Source of the DNA: Ruminococcus sp.
GTDB taxonomy: Bacteria; Bacillota; Clostridia; Oscillospirales; Ruminococcaceae
DNA length: 8,425 nt
Assembly (NCBI GenBank): GCA_014799675.1
Contig: JAAVHM010000148.1
Coordinates: 1 to 8,425, forward strand
Direction of reading: 5' to 3'
In this document: piece by piece, positions 6,718-8,425 of the stretch
Position numbering within the stretch: the stretch's first letter is position 1
How the letters are laid out: every line of letters starts with the position of its first letter
Made by a program: the position numbers and the translations under genes
The notes under the pieces: generated by a model
The model's input: the letters and a program-made list of their open reading frames with translations, nothing else
Databases searched by the model: none
Told to the model about the DNA's origin: nothing

Positions 6718-8425
6718 ATGATCGAGATAAACGGCAGGAATATCTGCGAAAACTGCTTTGAAGAGACGGCGTCGTCCGTATGCGGCTGCTGCGGCTACGA
6801 CTCCGAAAATAACGCCAACGACCCGTCAATGCTTGCTCCGGGAAGTATTCTTCTCGGCAAATATATTATCGGCAGCGTTATCGGCAAGGGCGGTTTTGGT
6901 ATAACATACCTTGCTTACGATACCAAGACGAATAAAAAGGTTGCTGTAAAGGAATATTTTCCCTACGGTATCGCTGCCCGTTCTGCGGGAAGTCCCGCTG
7001 TATCCGTTTCATCAAAGGATAATGAAGAGGCTTTCGAGCTTGGCGCGGAAAAATTCTACGAAGAAGCGCAGCTTGTTTCAAAATTTAACGGCAACCCCAA
7101 TATTGTGGACGTCTACGAATTTTTCTATGAAAACGACACAGTGTACCTTGCAATGGAATATCTGCAAGGTCTCACGCTTAAAGAATACATACGCGACCAC
7201 GGAATAATCAGCGCGCCGCAAGCACTTTTTATTGCAAACGGAGTATCGGGCGCTCTTGCGGCGGCGCACAGCGAATCTGTACTGCACAGGGATATTTCAC
7301 CCGACAATATAATTCTTTGCGGCAGCGGTGACGTTAAGCTGATAGATTTCGGCGCGGCAAGGCAGGTCGTCGCCGAGCATTCGCAAACCTTTTCGGTTAT
7401 CCTGAAGCCCGGTTTTGCTCCCATTGAGCAGTACAATAAAAAGGGAAACCAGGGTCCCTGGACGGATATTTATTCACTTGGCGCAACGCTTTATTTTGCG
7501 CTTACGGGAGATATTCCCGAAGACCCTATGGTTCGCTTTGACAATGACGATACGTTCAGGGAAAATCAATTCGATATAGAACCCGAGCTGTGGGCTGTTA
7601 TCTTAAAAGCCACGGATATGAGAGCCGAAAAAAGATACAAGGACGCTCACGAAATGCAGGAGGATCTGAACAAGATCGGATTAAAGCCCGAGCCTATCGT
7701 TATTTCCGCAGATACGCCCGCCAAGTCAAGGACGGACAGAAATGTCATTACTCAAAATTACAAGCAGCACATAGACTTTTCGGCGGAGAAGAATAACAAG
7801 AGCTTTTTAAGCAGGCATAAATCAGTCATAATTGCGGTATGCGCTCTGACCGCTGTTTCCGCGGCGGTAATAATACCTATCTCGCTCAACAGGGACGACG
7901 ACATAACCGACGCTTATGCTCCCGCAACAAGCAGTATTTCCGATACCTCGGAGGCTTCGGAAACTACGTCCTCACGAATTACCGATTCTGACGAAGCTTC
8001 CGCCTCGGGCAAGTTTGTATCGGAATACATCTCGCCTACCATTTATGACTATAGATCAAAGGTGTACTACAATACTCTTAATGATGACGAAAAGGAGCTT
8101 TATGACGTACTGTACAGCGGCATTGAAAACGCGGATTTCAAGATCGCAGTTCCCCAATATAAATATACGGAGAGTGAGACACAAACAATTTATAATAAAC
8201 TCAAGTACGATAATCCACAAATTGGATATGTAGGAAATTATTCGAGTGAACATTTTTTGGATTCAAATAACGCAGGCGATTTAGAACGATATACCTTGTA
8301 TGTAAGTCCGGCTTACAACGACGTCAACAGTTCAGAAATGGAAAGATTTCTGATCAAAGATGTTTTGGGATTATGTGAATTTGACGGAGAGCTGATAAAG
8401 AATATCAGCAAAGTCCATGATATAA
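6718..8425 (+). CDS. Receptor Ser/Thr protein kinase, paralogue of the upstream kinase (3' end outside window)
   Basis: The first 569 residues are visible and the frame is still open at the window edge. The order matches the upstream kinase: zinc ribbon (Cys10, Cys13, Cys22, Cys25), kinase domain with GKGGFG (56-61), Lys78, HRDISPDN, DFG and APIEQY, a membrane helix (370-390), a Ser/Thr-rich stalk, and an external domain. The external part starts like its neighbour's (YSGIEN, KYDNPQIGY, then SKVHDI at the edge), but the region that would hold any transglutaminase active site is not included. The kinase domains are very similar; linker and external sequence have diverged strongly. This points to tandem duplication followed by divergence in sensing. 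AGAGGTG at 6705-6711 lies six bases before the ATG. A separate strong promoter precedes the gene. Confidence 0.92.
   Translation, partial: MIEINGRNICENCFEETASSVCGCCGYDSENNANDPSMLAPGSILLGKYIIGSVIGKGGFGITYLAYDTKTNKKVAVKEYFPYGIAARSAGSPAVSVSSKDNEEAFELGAEKFYEEAQLVSKFNGNPNIVDVYEFFYENDTVYLAMEYLQGLTLKEYIRDHGIISAPQALFIANGVSGALAAAHSESVLHRDISPDNIILCGSGDVKLIDFGAARQVVAEHSQTFSVILKPGFAPIEQYNKKGNQGPWTDIYSLGATLYFALTGDIPEDPMVRFDNDDTFRENQFDIEPELWAVILKATDMRAEKRYKDAHEMQEDLNKIGLKPEPIVISADTPAKSRTDRNVITQNYKQHIDFSAEKNNKSFLSRHKSVIIAVCALTAVSAAVIIPISLNRDDDITDAYAPATSSISDTSEASETTSSRITDSDEASASGKFVSEYISPTIYDYRSKVYYNTLNDDEKELYDVLYSGIENADFKIAVPQYKYTESETQTIYNKLKYDNPQIGYVGNYSSEHFLDSNNAGDLERYTLYVSPAYNDVNSSEMERFLIKDVLGLCEFDGELIKNISKVHDI

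Overview
The window looks like part of a chromosome from a Clostridia-type member of the Bacillota, probably Oscillospiraceae or Ruminococcus-like. This is inferred from mid-range base composition (about 50% GC in cytoplasmic coding parts, 30-36% in extracytoplasmic parts), Gram-positive AGGAG-type ribosome binding sites, consensus sigma-A-like promoters and the protein architectures. No rRNA, tRNA, mobile element or CRISPR array is visible, and all genes lie on the + strand.

Layout. Bases 1-229 are AT-rich and non-coding; they hold a perfect 14-bp palindrome and a probable promoter (TATAAT at 192-197). A tightly packed operon follows (230-6540): a zinc-knuckle/FHA protein, a soluble PP2C phosphatase, a secreted-type trypsin-like protease joined through one membrane segment to a cytoplasmic FHA domain, a PP2C phosphatase with one membrane segment and a repetitive external tail, and a receptor-type Ser/Thr kinase with a transglutaminase-like external domain. 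The first four genes are separated by -1 to +1 base, or up to 17 bases if the protease starts at its better-supported ATG. The kinase starts 22 bases after the fourth gene. The 177-base gap after the kinase carries a near-ideal promoter (TTGACA, 18 bp, TATAAT) and an 11-bp inverted repeat at the expected transcription start. A second, paralogous receptor kinase begins at 6718 and runs off the right edge.

How the genes may work together. The locus encodes writers (two kinases), erasers (two PP2C phosphatases) and readers (two FHA domains) of Ser/Thr phosphorylation. Four of the six proteins are predicted to cross the membrane once, with the signalling domain inside and a different module outside: a protease, an acidic Thr/Pro repeat tail, and two transglutaminase-fold domains. 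The pair FHA then PP2C occurs twice, once soluble and once membrane-bound, with the same TGATATG gene junction. My reading is a transmembrane phospho-signalling system that couples events at the cell surface to cytoplasmic phosphothreonine recognition and possibly to control of a surface protease. The domain calls are well supported by motifs. The biological role is inference.
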